Assembly: GCF_000189635.1 (NCBI RefSeq)
Contig: NW_002476364.1
Coordinates: 615,972-679,971, forward strand
Length of the DNA stretch: 64,000 nt
Direction of reading: 5' to 3'
Source of the DNA: Tetrahymena thermophila SB210
Lineage: Eukaryota; Ciliophora; Oligohymenophorea; Hymenostomatida; Tetrahymenidae
In this document: in pieces, positions 38,930-51,197 of the stretch
Layout of the letters: the number at the start of each line of letters is the position of its first letter
Position numbering within the stretch: the first letter of the stretch is position 1
Program-made: the position numbers and the translations under genes
The notes under the pieces: model-generated
What the model was told of the DNA's origin: nothing
Seen by the model: only the letters and a program-made list of their open reading frames with translations
The model's database searches: none

Positions 38930-41900
38930 TCATTCTTTCATATTTTTAATGATAGCTGAAAGATTGAATTCTATCCTTTAATTCAAATTAAATAGATTGG
39001 TTTTAAATTATTTACTGAGTTCAAAAAAATGTTTGGCTTGTTGGTGCATGTAGTTTTTTTTGTAAGACATGCCAAGCCAGTAGTAAGTATGATGAGAAAT
39101 GTATTAGTATTTTTTATTAATTTAATTTAAAAATTATTTTATATTAGGTTAAATGGCAATTTCGTTAATATCATGAAACTTATCTTTAATGTAAGAAATT
39201 CCTATTATTAGCAAATAAGCACTGCATATTTCTACTAAGTTTTCTTAGCTTTACATTTAGTTAAACTGTTAAATATGTTATTCTTAGTATTGTTTTATAT
39301 CGATTAATGCTTTGTCAAGATTTTCGTCTGACACTTTGGAAAGTTCTTTTACAAAATATAGTAATTCAAATTTTATTAAGTAGGTATAAGTTCTGGTTGA
39401 AAATAGCTTAGCAATTTTTCTGAATTCAATATCTAATATCGTTTTACTGTCTCCAAGCTTATCGTATATTTCAACAGAGAGATTACACCAAAGATAAAAT
39501 AGCTCTTTGTAGTTAGGTTCTTCTTCTTTTTCTTAATTTAATTTGTAGTTTTATTGCAGCTTCATTTGTTACTAGTTCTGTGCTGTAGATTTATTTACTT
39601 CAGTTTTATTTGTTAAATATTACTAATCATTTTAGCTGATTGGAGATAATATTTAGTGTATTAAATTATTTGATTCATCATCAAACAGGGATTATTTGCT
39701 TGAGTTACTGATCTTTTATCCTGAATTCTAATCCTTAGTTTTAGCTAAAAAAATAATTAATTAATTTTTTACATTTAAATAAATTTATTTTGTAAAAAGA
39801 AATTACAATTTTTTTGTTCTGCAGAAGATATATAGCATATTCCAATTATAAAGGCAATACAGCATTTATGCATTATCTTAACTTTTGATCCGAAGGCATT
39901 TTTCTCAAATTTGTAAAGAAAGTCTTTTAGGTATTCCTTAGATGAGTTACTCACATTAAAATTATTTGATTTTAACTTTTTAAAAAATTTTTAATCATCA
40001 ATTTATTTAAAATCAAATCCTTGTATAATCATATTCTCAAAAAGTGATGTAGCTTGGCTCCATTTAAGTTGCGATAAATAAAACCACCCAAGCTCAAAAT
40101 AAAAGAAATGAGGGTGATGATTCCACTTTTCACTTTAATCGATAGCTTGCTTGATGAATTTAACAGCATTTTAGCTCTTTATAATTTAAAAAATAATAAA
40201 TAAAATTTAAAATAAATAAAAAAATGTTTAAATCAAAATATAACAAATCAATTAATAAAATAAATATTTTACAGATGCAATTTTCCAATAATAGAGTGAA
40301 GCTAGCCAGTTAAATATAGGGGATGTAGATTATATAGCAAGAGAAGATTTAATCATATTTGATGACTATAGAATATTATTTTCAGATTCTAGGTAGTACA
40401 GAAAAAGGATAATTCTAGCATAATTAGATTTAATTTGTTTCATTTCCATGCATTCAGTGAGTTGACTGATGCCTTTTTTTAAATCTGCTTCAATACCTAG
40501 CAGATTACAAATTCTTGAAAAGAAACTTGGCATGAGACTTAAACCTGTAAATTAATTAATTATAAAGCTAAGATTAAATTTTATTTAATTTTTATTTTTA
40601 CCAACTTAAAATAAGCCATCAGCAAGAAGGTATCTATTTTTATTTTCATCAGATATTTGTACAATTTTTTTGGTATTTTCAATTTATTTTTTGACTTAAA
40701 GTAAGTAATTATGTGCTGTGTTTATAGAACTCAATGCACTTAATTTTTTATCTTAAAGGACTTTCAATAAAGCTATTCCTGTATGAGCTTCACATAAAAT
40801 AATTTTCTTATCTACCTCAGAGAGTTGGCTTAATGATTTATCTTTTTTGTCTATACATTATATAATATGATAATATTCAGCTAAGCTGCTCTCTAAATAC
40901 CTAATTTAATTTTTATGTTAAACGATAAGTAATCTGAATAATCTAGTAGATTTTGTTTGATAAATTAATGAAATATATAAAATATTTACCTTATTTATCC
41001 AGTTATAAGTAAGAGATTAAGAGAAATTTCTACTTTATACAAAAATGAATCAGGGAAAAATTGTAAAATGTAATTTGCTTCTTCGACTTAGCTATTCCAA
41101 ATATAGTGGCAAGCCATCAAAATAAAATAAGATTTATTATCAGTTATTTGCTCTTTTTTTACATCAAATATTTTATTTATATTGAGGATATTTTATCTTT
41201 CTTAGTTTTTAAATATATTTTTTGAGAATATGCCATTCGATTGATAATTATTCATCTAATTTCCTATATTATTTTTTTCAGATATTAAAGAAAGACAATC
41301 TTCAGTATCAGTAAATGTTAGATATTATTAAGATATTTCATCTGAAATTTTCATTAACGAAGCTTAAACACGTATTTTATTATCCAACTGAACAAAATTT
41401 TTTGTTGCAAAAGGTTAATCCTCTAAAAGCTGTAATTGAGTTATAGATTTATGATTAGAATCATCACCATTCTGCTGTTTTTCCTAATTTTATTCATTTT
41501 ACTAAGCATTTATATCATAAAAATCATCCTCTAAATCATTTATATCATATCCTGGTATACTCATAGCGCTGCTACACTCCTGCAGTCTACTCTCATGAAG
41601 ATTTGATATTATTTAATTTTTTTTAAACATCTCCTTTAACTGAATCAAATGTTTCGAAGATGAAAGCCCATAACTCTCTGTTTTCAATGTGCTTGTTAAC
41701 TCAGCTTCTTCTGAATAGCAGAAATCAGGTCTTATATCCTTTGCTTTAGTTAGCTTTCTATTCATTCTAACTTTCTTATATTAATCTATGCAACTAGCAT
41801 TATTTTAAAATTATGATAAGCTGTTTCTAACAAATTCTTTTTTAAATTCTAGCTGCTGAAATAGCAAAGGAGATTCTTTAGCAAGTCCTGGAGGAGTATC

Positions 41901-41996
41901 ATCAATATCTTCATCTTAATCTTTTTAAAAATTAGGTATTTTTAATACTAATATTATTTTCTCAATAAAAATATTTTCATTAAAATAGCTAGCCAT
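38930..41996 (-). CDS. TTC39/IML2-type tetratricopeptide protein
   Basis: Five exons in transcript order: 41996-40990, 40900-40602, 40544-40273, 40176-39807 and 39744-38930. Phases are consistent throughout, giving 920 residues. Introns are 89, 57, 96 and 62 nt. The first 300 residues are polar and partly acidic. The family part follows: NKSYFILMACHYIWNSQVEE, a helix ILCEAHTGIALLKVL, then LLADGLFQVGLSLMPSFFSR and NLLGIEADLKKGISQLTEC. These correspond to the G-L-F-x-L-x-x-S-L-L-P and G-F-x-x-D-x-x-x-G-L signature of TTC39 and yeast Iml2 (outer membrane protein Iml2/TTC39 family). The C-terminal TPR-like helices end YYWLGMSYKKNYMHQQAKHF. Iml2 acts in inclusion-body and lipid-droplet handling in yeast, but the role here is inferred only from family. 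A 110-residue glutamine-rich insert interrupts the last helices. Confidence 0.75.
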
Positions 41997-42115
41997 TCCT
42001 TGTACAAAATAACAAATTTAATTATTAATATTAAATTTACATTAATTGTTTTAAATTAATTAAATTAAATTTAAATATTATAGACTTCCAAGCATGAAAT
42101 AATGTAAATAAGGGA

Positions 42116-43821
42116 TCAGTTGAGTGTTAATAATAATAAACTTAGAGTTGGAAGCTGCTTTGCTTAAAATATTTAAAATAGTAAAAGTAAATTAAAATAA
42201 GTTTTACAATTATCAAATGATAATATATCATCGTTTTTTTTCTTTTAGTAACTCGTTTAGTAGTTAGATTTGATGGATTTTTTTGTTGTAAAATTTTTAT
42301 TTTGTTTCTAATGAATAACTTCATCATTGCAAATTTCTCCAATTTCAAATTCTAGAAGACTCTTTCTTGTGGGATATAATTATTCTTAATCAAAATCTAC
42401 AGATGAAGATGAAGCTTCTCCATTGTATTCTAAAAATTCACTATATTCCAGTTAATTATGGTTTTCATCTCCTCCAAAAGGTTTTGTATATTTTAAATTT
42501 CTCTAATTATTTTATCAATTTAATTTAAAGCATCATTAATTACTCATTCCTAAAAATTACTTCAAATTATCTGTTGATATATTCTTTCCTTGAAGATTTA
42601 GATCTTCTAGTATCGAATTTAGTCATATTTATCCTTTTCTATGGTCCTACTGAGCTCGAATTTCTTAATTATTTATTGATTGATAAATTATTTTACAAAA
42701 AATTAATTTAAAAAATACTAAAAATAATTAACAAAGTAAAAAATTAATTTAGTGTTTTTTCTTCAATTATTATTTACTTTGTAGAAACTAAAAACATTTT
42801 AAATCTAAATAATTCTTAATAATAAAATAATAGCACTAAAATATTATACTCTGAATAATTAATTTATATTTTAAAAAAGCAAATTTTTGAAATTATACCT
42901 ACAAGATACAGGAATTTGGTGATTATGAGGAACTTTGTTATCTAATCTATAATAAGAAAATTCATATTGATTCATGAAGCTTGTATTTGGTACGTCATCA
43001 GTAGTTTCTACATTACAATCTTCTAACCTTAAACCACTCTTATTTCTATCATATTTTTCTATAGTGTTAACTATATTAATTGGTTTTTACGTTGAAGGTT
43101 GTTAACTAATTTATTTATATTGAATTTAGCTTTTAACAGTTTGACCGTTCAACATTTTACTATTATTTAATTTTTCAATTCTCTCTTCTCTCAAAATATT
43201 TTGATTATTTTTTTAAAAAGCTTGAATATCATTTATATTTAACTCGCTTTGTATAATGCTTTGATTATTGTTCAGGTTAGAAGCCACTTCTTATATTATT
43301 TATTTCTACTCCTTTTTTTGAATAATTAAACTCCCATTAGCTGTGTCATTAAAATGGAATGATTTCATAATTTACTAGCTTCCAACTAATGAACCTGCTA
43401 TCCTTGATTCATTAGCAAGGTTAGATTTTTATGGACTATTTGAAAACTGCTCTAATTAGTTAGAATCAAATTTTCCATTCTAAGCTAAACTTAAATAATA
43501 TAAATAGAATTACAATTCCTCTTTATTTTATGGGATAAGCCATATTTCATAAGCATTTTTTTATCCTAATACTTTTATTCCATCTTTCCCTTTCTTGTCT
43601 TTTTCAATTTAATAAGTGCAGTTAACTAGATTTACAATTCCTCTTATTTTTTGAGATGTTTTTTCTTTGTAATACACCAATTGATTCGAATTAATAGTAA
43701 AATATCTCTATGAAATCATTTTAAATGTCTTTCCTTACTTTAAAAACCTACCTTTGTCATTCTAAATGGCAAGGTAAGTATTTAGAAATTCTTCTCTTTT
43801 TTATGCAGGTATAGTCGACAT
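42116..43821 (-). CDS. PH-domain protein
   Basis: Exon 1 is 43821-42903 (ATG 43821). A 296 nt intron (GTAGGT..CTAG) follows, then coding to TGA 42116-42118, probably with one or two more introns (candidate 72 nt starting at 42545, candidate 45 nt near 42170-42215). Residues 8-115 form a pleckstrin-homology domain: GRFLKQGKTFKMISQRYFTI, then NQLVYYKEKTSQKIRGIVNL, and an amphipathic C-terminal helix after the conserved Trp (AYEIWLIPQNKEELQFYLYY). The rest is low-complexity, rich in N, Q, S and K. PH domains bind phosphoinositides or proteins at membranes. Basic residues in the first loop (K23, K26, K30 region) would allow lipid binding, but that is inference. The C-terminal exon boundaries are uncertain because two frames stay open there. 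Confidence 0.7.
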
Positions 43822-44898
43822 TTCTTTTAACACTATGCTAATTTTTACTCACCTGCAATATAAAAACACTAATAAAAGACTATTACTTTAATTTTTATAA
43901 CAATTTGTTAATAATTGATGTTTAATTATTCTTTTAATTGCCAAAAATAAGTTAATATTACTGCTAAAATTCTAATGCCTACAATCAATCAATCAATGAA
44001 TAAATAAATAAATTATTAGTTCATTCGATATTTTTTTGTTATAGTTATTACTGAAATTTTTACAAAAATATTTGATGTTTAGTTTTGTTTATTTATCATG
44101 TTATTGAAATTATATTTTATGTTAAAAATGAAAAAGTCGTTACTCCTAAAAAATTTTGATTCTGATTTGATATTTTGAATCTTTTGTTTTTCTAAATATT
44201 TTCTAGTTGGCATAATACTATTTAATATTTATGAGAAATATATTTTTTTATAAGAAAAATAATATTTAATTTAAAATAACAAATAATTTAAAAAAATATA
44301 TTAATTACCTTTAATTTTTAACCCTCTTTACTTTATACACTAAAATTTTAGTTAAAACATCATATTATTCCTAAACTGATGAGGGTATAACCTCTTAATT
44401 ATTTAATTATCAAATGAGAAAACACAGTATTTTGAGAAATTTTCATCTCAAAATTATTTTTTTAATAATTATTGCTTCATATTTTCATCAGCTGATTTAA
44501 AATGATTTAATATTCAAATATTTCATTTTAAAGCTAAGTAATAATATTTAAAAATAGAAGCAATTACTGTTGCTATTTATCATGAAAAAATTTACGTTTC
44601 AATTTCAGAATTAATAATTTAAAGTTACTATTGTAAATAAATTTTAAAATTCATTTAATTTAATTTATAATAATACTTATAATTTTATGCATCAAATTGA
44701 CTAAATAATAAGATACGAGGACGGAGGATACAGCTAATTTATATTTTATTTTATTTGATATTCTTTTCAATTAAATTTGTTTAATCAGATAAGATATATG
44801 TTTGATAAATTAATTACTAAATCTTGAAAAAATAACATCAAAATTAATAAAATAAAGATAGAAGTTTTCAATTTTACAATATAGTTTGAATAAATATC
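43822..44898. other. Divergent spacer, PH gene to amidase gene
   Basis: An AT-rich shared upstream region with a short CAAT repeat at about 43983-43998. A GACGGAGGA spot near 44720 is the only GC-rich word. No gene seen. Confidence 0.6.
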
Positions 44899-45753
44899 AT
44901 GAATCAAATTAGAAAATGCTTAGTAGGTGTTGTTTAGATGTGTTCTACTCACAATAAAAAATAAAATATGGAATTTATTCTTTAAAATTTAAAATAAGCT
45001 CATGAAAAATAAGCGAAAATATGCTTTTTTCCTGAAGCCTTTGCAATGATTTCTAGAAGTTTTGCAGAAACATTTGAAAACGCAGAATATATTGATGGTG
45101 AAATGATAAATTGCTTAAGAGATCATGCTAAAAAGTATAATTTGTGGCTATCGCTTGGAGGCTTTTAGGAAAGATTAAAAGAAAATGATAAAAAGATGGG
45201 AAATACTCATATCATTATTGATAATTTAGGAAACATAGTATAAACTTATAAGAAGCTTCATCTTTTTGATATAAGCATCGACACAAAAAACACAATATCT
45301 GAAAGTAGTGGTTATGTATTTGGCGACTAAGTTCCAAATGTTGTTGACTCTCCTGCAGGCAGGTTAGGATTATCTATTTGCTATGACTTGAGATTCCCTG
45401 AGCTTTTTAGACTTCTCGCAGTTCAACAGAAAGCTGAAATATTATTAGTTCCAAGTGCTTTTTTTAAAAAGACTGGCTAAGCTCACTGGCATACTCTACT
45501 AAAAGCTAGAGCCATAGAAAATTAATGCTTCGTTATTGCAGCTGCATAAGCAGGATAGCATAATGATAAAAGAGAAAGCTATGGACACTCTTTAGTTATA
45601 GATCCTTGGGGTGAAGTATTATTGGATATGGGACCAGAAAAGCTTGGTATTGATTTTGTAGAAATAGATTTGGAAAAAATTGATACAGTCAGAAAAGGTT
45701 TACCAGCTATAAATCATATTAGAAACGATATTTACAAGCTATCTAAAATTTGA
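44899..45753 (+). CDS. NIT1: Nitrilase-family amidase, NIT1 type
   Basis: A single exon of 284 residues; ATG 44899, TGA 45751-45753. NIT1 enzymes hydrolyse deaminated glutathione, a repair reaction for a transaminase side product. The Glu-Lys-Cys catalytic triad of the nitrilase superfamily is complete: E46 in FFPEAF, K119 in YKKLHLFD and C161 in SICYDLRFPEL. Other family blocks are present: [20 protein letters not shown] and GHSLVIDPWGEVL. Length fits NIT1 or NIT2 enzymes (about 280 residues). The pattern of the catalytic blocks, especially YDLRFPELFR, favours NIT1. No mitochondrial presequence is evident, so it is probably cytosolic. The FHIT fusion seen in flies and worms is absent. Confidence 0.9.
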
Positions 45754-45946
45754 TAAAAAATATTTATTTGGATTTTTATAAGCAAGCAACAAATATAAAT
45801 AATTATATTGTAATTTATTTGATATTAAATATATTTATTTATTTATTTTACTTTAACTAATTAATAAAATTTATAAAATTAATTTATTTATTTACAATAT
45901 TTTTCTTATTTTATGAATTATATAAACTAAAATTTTGATTTATGAT

Positions 45947-48080
45947 TCAAACCCAAATTTTAATTGTGTGATCATCGCATCCAGTTAGGATTGCACGTTA
46001 ATTGTACTTAATCAAACAAAGAATTCCTGATTGATTACCAGAAACTGTCCCTATACATTTTCCATTATTAAAATTCCATATTTTTATTTATTTATCGTAA
46101 GAGCCAGTAGCTATTTCATTGGGAGATAATATATCTATGGCATAAATGGCGGCAGTGTGTCCTTAAAAAGATCTAATTTGCTGTCCAATTTGCCAATCCC
46201 AAAGAATGACTTAAGAGTCATCAGACCCTGAGAATAGTAAATTAGTCCTAATACCAACACAAAGAGATCTTACAGCTTATTTATGACCACTTAAATCTTT
46301 TATATGTAAAATTTCTTGCTTTTCAGATTAAAAAAGCCATATTTTAATCATTTTATCATAACTTGCAGTAGCAAAAACGCTCTACTCTTAAATGCAAGTA
46401 ATTTAAAGAATTTCTTTTTCATGTGCGTTCTCTTTTAGTTACTTTAATTACAAAAGATTACCACTTATTGTTTCTTTTTTTTCGTCGTCCACTAAATATA
46501 AATGCTTAATACTACCCAAAAGAATATACCTTTCAGCTAATACTTCTAAGCATAATATACTTTTATTAACATCTCTTATATCTTTTTAATATCTATCAAC
46601 ATCTAACCAAACAAGTTTATTGTCTCTTCCACAACTTATAAATGTGTTTTCTCTCAACATTTTTATATCCAATATCTGTCTTTGATGCAAACCTTAAAAA
46701 TTCTTTTTAAAAATCTTAAAATAATTTTAAAATAGAGAAAGTAATTTACAGCTATGCACTGGTTGTATGTGAAATTCCATAGCTTGATCGTAGAATCATC
46801 AGAAATAGATAAAAATGTCTCATCATCTACCTTTACCAATTTTCTTATGAAATCAGTGTGACCATCATATTAAAAGCTTATTTTACCCTCAAAGTGATCT
46901 GTATCAAAAAAACTCACCGGATTTTCATACTACTAAAATTTCTTGTTAGCTTGAGGTTATTATTTAATCTATGAGTTTTTTTAATGTTCTTATTCTTAAA
47001 AGTTAGGTTAATGAGAAATGTTAGAAGGCATTTGATTGTTTTTAAGATTTGAAGGCATTTCTTATGAGCCTCTTACTCCTTAATTAGGAGTTAGCTGCTT
47101 CTAAAATATCGTTCCTTCATCTTTTGCGTCTTCTTTAAACATATTTTTAGCTATTTTAGGCGATTGAGATATACTTGATCCTTATTGTTTCTATTCCTCT
47201 TTTTTTTTATTCAACTTTGGTGAATTGCTTTGTTTTGCTGGACTCTTGCCTTATTATTTCTTTTTTTCTAAATGCTCTGCATAATTTGGATGATCTACTT
47301 CCATCCTGCTTGATCCTCCTTCATAAAAATCATCGCTATCTTCGCCATTATTTTCTGTCTCAAAGAAATTCTCTCCTCTTTTAGATTTGCCATGATAAAA
47401 ATCAGCTTATGTAAATATTTTGAAGTTGCTATCTAAAAAAAGTTTAACTTGCAATAAAAACTCTTTCATTTTTTTATTAACTCTTTTAACTATAAATTAA
47501 TTATGTTAGATAACCTATTTCACTTTTTCATTCATAATTTTATCTGAATTTAAATGCAACAAAGCGAAAGCTAGCTCCTGATTAAGTTTTTCAGAAGGCC
47601 AATCATTAGAGTTCAAAAATGTCTTCAATTTTTCTTGCTATTCTTAATTTGTATAATCAATGTCAGAAGATCCTTTCTATGTGTCCACCTAATATAATAT
47701 TTTTTATTTATATTCGTCTATCGCCTTGTTTATTCCTAATTTCATATTTTCTAATATCTCCTCTACTTCTGGCCTAATATTTAAGTACTTTTCACAGCCT
47801 TCATAATATCTTAGCGCATGGATAGCGCCATCTTATAATCTTTAAACAGCTTCTCTTCTCGATTTATATTCATGTTCTCTATGCTCACCTTTAATAACAA
47901 TAATGTTAAATAGTATTACTCTTAATTTTATTACTTATTACCGTCAACAAGACATTCTGCACAGCAATCTCTTTGCTCTGAGTCACATTCTATATCTACA
48001 CAAATATATTTTAGCTGGCAATTATGAATTTTGCAATTTTGATAGCTTTCTTCTGCTCCTTCTATTTTGTTTTTCTTCAT
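45947..48080 (-). CDS. B-box zinc finger plus WD40 repeat protein
   Basis: Three exons in transcript order: 48080-47942, 47888-46750 and 46702-45947, phase consistent, 677 residues. Introns are 53 and 47 nt. Residues 16-52 have a B-box-type zinc-binding pattern: C16, H19, C27, C32, C39, C40, C43, H49 and H52. A helical region follows (about 60-230), then a polar linker rich in Q, S, N and K (230-380). From about 385 to the end there are WD40 repeats with recognisable D-x-x-IKLWNF, ASYDKMIKIW, SGSDDSQVILWDW, TGSYDKQIKIWNF and CDDHTIKIWV endings. The layout B-box, helices, WD40 propeller resembles a TRIM-like scaffold lacking the RING. The function is unknown. Plus-strand frames at 47175-47384 and 47903-48094 are antisense shadows. 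Confidence 0.85.
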
Positions 48081-48518
48081 GCTTTTCTTTTTGATTTTAA
48101 TAATTTTTAATAAAATAACAAAATGATTCTCTTAAACTTTAGAGTGTTTTTCAGTTGAATTAATTCAATGGTATTTATTTTCAGCTAAAAATTATTAGCT
48201 AATTGATCAATAAACAATCACAAATAATTATGATTAATAATTTAATATTTTTTAAATATCTTTTGATGAAATCTCCAAACAAATTAGATCATTCCTTACC
48301 CGTTAATCAAACATAAATAACTAATTAATTAACATTCTACTAAATTGTAGCTTAAAAGTTAGCTAAAACATATTGATTTGATTAGCCTAAACCATCTAAA
48401 AAGATTTTTTTTGCTAATTAAATTTACTTTAAAAAGTAGAACTCTGCTCAAGTAAATTTCTAATAATTCTAATAAATAAATAAAAAATAATCAAAAAAAA
48501 GCGATATAATTAACATCC
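48081..48518. other. Divergent spacer upstream of the Piwi gene
   Basis: About 440 bp AT-rich, shared by the B-box/WD40 and Piwi genes. It probably holds both promoters. No motif is recognised. Confidence 0.6.
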
Positions 48519-51197
48519 ATGTCTAACAAAGGCCTTGTCTAAAACAATCCTAGGTTGAGATTCTTGTGCAACTATTACTAGGTTATGCTCCACAACGAGA
48601 AGATCTACAGCTATTAATTTTCTGTGGAAGGGATGGAAGCTGCAGAAGTGATGAAAAGAACTGGTGAAATCCTAAAAGCTTGCATCAACAAACTAAGAGA
48701 AGTTTTTACTAATAAATTCTTGTTTTAGCACTCTGTCTTATACTCTCCTGTACAACTACAAGCTAACTAAATGACAGAAATAGGAACTGTTGATACTAAG
48801 ACTGTGAGCCTCAAACTTTTGGGAGAGGCAAATAACGAAAGAGAAGTTTAAAACATTTTTGGACGTCTTATCAAAACAGTATTTGCTAAGATTAAGCTCA
48901 ATAAACTAGGAAGAAAGTACTTCGATCCAGCTTCTCGTAAAGAGTATAACGAATATGATTTAGCTGTTTTCAGTGGGTATGAGAGCTCATTAGAAAAATA
49001 CTCATTTAATCAAAAACTTCTGAATATAGATAGTTGCTTTAAAGTCTAAAGAACCTCAAATCTATTGCAAGCTCTTCAATAAGTAAAAGATAGAAATGAC
49101 CTTTCAGGATTTGTAGGTAATACTGTTATCACCTCTTACAATGGTAAATTTCACCGTATAGAATCTATTGAAAAAGATATGTCTCCTAATGATGCATTTG
49201 AAGATAGAAAAGGAACTAAAAAAACATATATGCAATACTACAAAGAAGCCTATAATATTGGTAACATCGACCCAAACTAGCCTCTTGTGAAATGTGTTGA
49301 GCTAAAAGGTAAGACTAAGACTCCTTTCACTTACTATTTGATTCCTTCACTATGCCAAGTCACAGGTAAAAAAATAATTATAATTTTTATGAAAGTAGAA
49401 CTTAATTTATTCAAATAAATTTATTCACTTATAAATAAGGATTGACTGATTAACAGAGAAATGATTTCAATTTAATGAAAAAGCTTGCTGAAGTAACCAA
49501 ACCAAAAGCCGGAGAAAGAATTGCTTAAGCAAGCAAATTTATTTAAAGAATAAAATAAGATGCAGATAAAACATTGAAAGATTGGTCAGTTGAAATATGT
49601 GAAAAACCTTAAACTATTGACTACAAGCAACTTGATGCAGGTAATATGGAAATGCAACAAGGAAAAAAAAAGATAAATGTTGCTACAGGTAATTTAGATC
49701 GTGACACCTAAACTTAAATGTTTGAACAACCTTCTCTCAATATGTGGGCTATTATTTACAGTGATCGTGACTAAAAAACATTTGACAGTCTTCTAAGAAC
49801 ATTTTAAGAGTGCTTAAAATTCTACAATTATCCATGCAAACCTCCTAATTGCATCAGTGTCTAAAGCAGAGGAGCCTAAGATTGGATAAATGCTCTAAAG
49901 AATGCTCCTGATAATGTTTAAATGGCTGTTTTCTTACTCCCAGGAAAGAAAAAAGCAGGAATGTATTATGATGAAATCAAAAGATATTTCACAAATGTTA
50001 AACCTATTCCAACATAAGTTATTCTTGCAAGCACCGCAATGAAAGATAAAGGGGTAAATATTGATTTAATATATAATGCTTAAACGTATTTTTTTATTTA
50101 TATTAATTTTATTTTTTATTAAATTTTAAGCTGAGAAGTGTTGTAAATAAACTTTTGATGCAAATTTGTGCAAAAACCGGTGGTGTTCCTTGGGTTATGG
50201 ATAATTTACCCTTTTAGAACTTACCAACAATGGTGGTAGGAATGGATGTTTTCCACAATACTCCTGGAAAAAAAGAATCAATTTTCGGATTTGTTTCAAC
50301 AGTAGATAGGAATTTCTCAAAATACTACTCTCACTCCCACGTGCTACCAACTGGTTAAGAAATCACTCCTTTCCTTTAGCAAGTTTATGAATAAGCTCTT
50401 AAGGAGTTTAAGGATTCAAATGGAGTTTATCCTTAGCAGGTTTTAAATTTAATAATGAATTATTTAAATTTATCTGTATTTTATATTATTACAGATCATC
50501 ATTTTCAGAGACGGTGTTGGTGAAGGCTAATTTAATGCTGTAAAAGACATTGAAATGCCTCAGTTAAAACAAGCTTGCCAAAAAATAAATGGTTGTGAAA
50601 ATATTAAATTCACTCTCATTATAGTCAACAAGGTATTTTAATTAATGAAGATAAAATATATTTTATTTATTAAAGTAATCATATAATTAATAATTAGAAA
50701 GTTGGAGCTAAGTTTTACTAAAGCCAAGATGGGAATGTGGGTTCAGCTGAAAACCCACCACAAGGAGCTCTAATTGAAGATAGAGTTACGAAGGGAGTTA
50801 ATGACTTCTTTATTGTCAGCTAAAAGACAAATCAAGGTACTTAAATTCATATTTTAAATATTAAGAAAACCTGATAAAATTTGTTATATATTGAAATAAA
50901 GGTACTGCTTCTCCTACTCACTACACTATTATCTATAACGATATGATTGATGAGGCTTTGCAAAAAGATAACTCTCCTTAATACAGAGAATTTAAGAGAG
51001 ACCTTTAAGTTCTAGCTTTCAAGCTTTGCTTCTTGTACTATAACTGGACTGGAGCCATTAAAACTCCATCTGCAGTTAGGTATGCTCACACCCTTTCCAA
51101 CTTTGTAGGAGACAGATACAATCCTAGAAAGAACGATGACACTTTGATCCAAGCTCACCCTAAATATGATAAATTTAGATCTCTCTACTTCATTTGA
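48519..51197 (+). CDS. Piwi-family Argonaute protein (Tetrahymena Twi type)
   Basis: Six exons: 48519-49365, 49440-50053, 50131-50439, 50495-50632, 50698-50836 and 50902-51197, phase consistent, 780 residues. Introns are 74, 77, 55, 65 and 65 nt. It binds small RNAs and uses them as guides. In Tetrahymena, family members act in scan-RNA-guided DNA elimination and in other small-RNA pathways. A PAZ-like region spans about residues 170-290 (NTVITSYNGKFHRIESIE). The PIWI domain runs from about 370 to the C-terminus. Slicer residues are present: D526 in VVGMDVF, D596 in FRDGVGEGQ and H689 in SPTHYTII. The C-terminus ends in the expected YFI with a preceding SAVRYAHTLSNFV block. Which Twi paralogue it is cannot be told here. 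It is shorter at the N-terminus than many Argonautes. Confidence 0.92.

Noticed and set aside
42142-42348. 68-codon basic frame as a separate gene
   Set aside because: Lies inside the PH-domain gene's 3' exon. At most it is an alternative reading of that exon.
47175-48094. Two plus-strand frames of 60-70 codons
   Set aside because: Antisense to phase-consistent exons of the B-box/WD40 gene.
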